Of a DNA stretch of 64,000 nucleotides, positions 62,657 to 64,000 are shown in pieces (position 1 is the first letter of the stretch; each line of letters begins with the position of its first letter). Under the pieces are notes generated by a model, which searched no databases, was not told where the DNA came from, and was given only the letters and a program-made list of their open reading frames with translations. The DNA is from Microcoleus vaginatus PCC 9802. Its GTDB lineage: Bacteria > Cyanobacteriota > Cyanobacteriia > Cyanobacteriales > Microcoleaceae. The translations under genes were made by a program, and so were the position numbers. Where the stretch lies: NCBI GenBank assembly GCA_022701275.1, contig CP031740.1:321001-385000 (forward strand), in the 5' to 3' direction.

Positions 62657-64000
62657 GTGCAGCCAACAGACCCTAGCAAATTTACAGATCAAGCCTGGGA
62701 AGCCATTGTCAAATCCCAGGATGTAGCCCGCCGCTTTGCCAATCAGCAGCTAGAGGTTGAACATTTAGCCATCGCCCTTCTCGAACAGCAAGGTCAGGCC
62801 AACAGCATTCTCAGCAAAGCTGGAGTCGATGCGCCCCGCTTGGCGCAGCAGTTAGATGCTTTTGCCAAACGACAGCCCAGAGTTGCCAACGCTGACCAAC
62901 TATACCTCGGTCGCGGCTTAGAAGTTATGTTAGATGTTGCCGAGGCCACCAGGGCGACTTGGCAAGATAATTTTATCGCCGTTGAACATTTATTAATTGG
63001 CTTAGTAGAAGATGAACGAGTCGGTCGCAGGTTGCTGACAAAAGGCGACGGCCCGCCGGGCCGCCCCGGTTACGATCGCAAACCCCCAGCCGGTACGCTT
63101 GATCGACCCAAACTCGAAGAAGCAATCAAATCTGTCCGGGCCACTACTAAAGCTCAAGAAAAAAATTCCGAAACGGGGAAAGCCAGCCGCAGCAGCGCTA
63201 AAGCCCAAGATCAAGATGGCGAAGCTAACTCCGACGCCCTCAGCAAGTACGGCCGCGATTTGACAGAAGCCGCCAAAGCCGGCAAACTCGACCCAGTAAT
63301 CGGCCGCGACGAGGAAATCCGTCGCGTGGTGCAAGTTCTTTCCCGCCGCCAAAAAAACAATCCGGTGTTAATTGGCGATCCCGGAGTCGGAAAAACTGCG
63401 ATCGCCGAAGGTTTAGCCCAACGAATTGTCAACGGTGACGTACCGGAATCTTTGAAAAATCGCCAGCTATTTAGCCTCGACATGGGCAGTTTAATTGCTG
63501 GGGCAAAATTCCGGGGCGAATTTGAAGAACGATTGCGGTCTGTTCTGCGGGAAGTCATCGATTCCGACGGGCAAATTGTCCTATTTATTGACGAATTGCA
63601 CACCGTTGTCGGCACTGGCGGCGGTGGCAGTTCCGGTTCGGGAATGGATGCGGGAAATTTGTTAAAACCGATGTTGGCCAGAGGCGAATTGCGCTGCATA
63701 GGCGCTACAACTCTCGACGAATTCCGCAAGCATATCGAAAAAGATCCTGCCTTGGAACGCCGGTTTCAACAAGTATTTGTCGGCGAACCCAGCGTTGAAG
63801 ATACTGTTTCGATTTTGCGCGGATTGAAAGACCGTTACGAACGCCACCACGGGGTAAAAATTACTGATTCGGCCCTGGTAGCTGCTGCAACTCTGTCTTT
63901 TCGCTATATTTCCGATCGCTTTTTGCCGGACAAGGCGATCGACCTCGTAGATGAAGCGGCTGCCCACTTGAAAATGGAGATTACTTCTAAACCCGTGGAA
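62657..64000 (+). CDS. clpB: ATP-dependent chaperone ClpB, 5' part only
   Basis: The visible 448 residues cover the Clp-N domain (1-150; tandem repeats [12 protein letters not shown] and [12 protein letters not shown]), the first AAA+ domain with Walker [10 protein letters not shown] and Walker [12 protein letters not shown], and the start of the middle coiled-coil domain. The frame remains open at the window edge. It should disaggregate proteins with DnaK. The start is a GTG with GAGGA 6-10 bases upstream. Cyanobacteria usually have two clpB genes, one essential and one heat-induced. The Lys/Ala/Ser-rich insert [20 protein letters not shown] before AAA1 is longer than in E. coli. Confidence 0.96.
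   Translation, partial: MQPTDPSKFTDQAWEAIVKSQDVARRFANQQLEVEHLAIALLEQQGQANSILSKAGVDAPRLAQQLDAFAKRQPRVANADQLYLGRGLEVMLDVAEATRATWQDNFIAVEHLLIGLVEDERVGRRLLTKGDGPPGRPGYDRKPPAGTLDRPKLEEAIKSVRATTKAQEKNSETGKASRSSAKAQDQDGEANSDALSKYGRDLTEAAKAGKLDPVIGRDEEIRRVVQVLSRRQKNNPVLIGDPGVGKTAIAEGLAQRIVNGDVPESLKNRQLFSLDMGSLIAGAKFRGEFEERLRSVLREVIDSDGQIVLFIDELHTVVGTGGGGSSGSGMDAGNLLKPMLARGELRCIGATTLDEFRKHIEKDPALERRFQQVFVGEPSVEDTVSILRGLKDRYERHHGVKITDSALVAAATLSFRYISDRFLPDKAIDLVDEAAAHLKMEITSKPVE

Overview
This window comes from a filamentous, non-picocyanobacterial cyanobacterium, probably of the Microcoleus/Oscillatoria/Phormidium type. The evidence is the abundance of the HIP1 octamer GCGATCGC, a stand-alone helical carotenoid protein, PBS-lyase-type HEAT repeats, heptanucleotide tandem repeats, many dispersed palindromes and MITE-like elements, and a nonribosomal peptide synthetase (NRPS) locus. 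All assignments are from reading the sequence; no database search was made.

Layout. 0-13.5 kb is mostly housekeeping and small stress genes: acetyltransferase, HEAT protein, class II aldolase, VOC protein, FAD oxidoreductase with a 52-aa rubredoxin beside it, stress protein with a ChaB tail, polysaccharide deacetylase, SLH-domain protein, acetoacetate-decarboxylase-like protein and the carotenoid protein. It is interspersed with three decayed genes (Rpn-type nuclease, DUF433, Uma2). 13.5-27.4 kb holds a 1043-aa membrane protein built of tandem helical repeats, proS, two tandem MASE1-PAS-adenylate cyclases, rpmB and htpG.

27.7-33.9 kb is a metal-response and iron-uptake block: a two-component system split by a MazF-type toxin-antitoxin pair, then a two-domain multicopper oxidase, a helix-hairpin-helix lipoprotein with a Fur-box-like site in front, and an FTR1 iron permease. 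33.9-47.0 kb is an accessory island. Two NRPS genes encode formyltransferase-(partial C)-A-PCP-C-A-PCP and docking-C-A-PCP-TE, predicted to make a formylated tripeptide. The pair lies between two inverted copies of a ~267-bp fold-back MITE, one of them interrupted by a decayed IS630-like element.

47.0-57.0 kb is a copper/heavy-metal detoxification block: an RND pump with adaptor and accessory lipoprotein, a small unknown peptide gene preceded by a 42-bp direct repeat, a double DUF305 lipoprotein, and copZ-copA behind a MerR-type promoter. The same direct repeat, TTCAT-N6-TTCAT, occurs upstream of the response regulator, the RND operon and the DUF305 gene, which suggests a single regulon spanning the two metal blocks. 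57-64 kb holds gloA, an unknown membrane protein, an MBOAT/SGNH acyltransferase pair and the 5' part of clpB.
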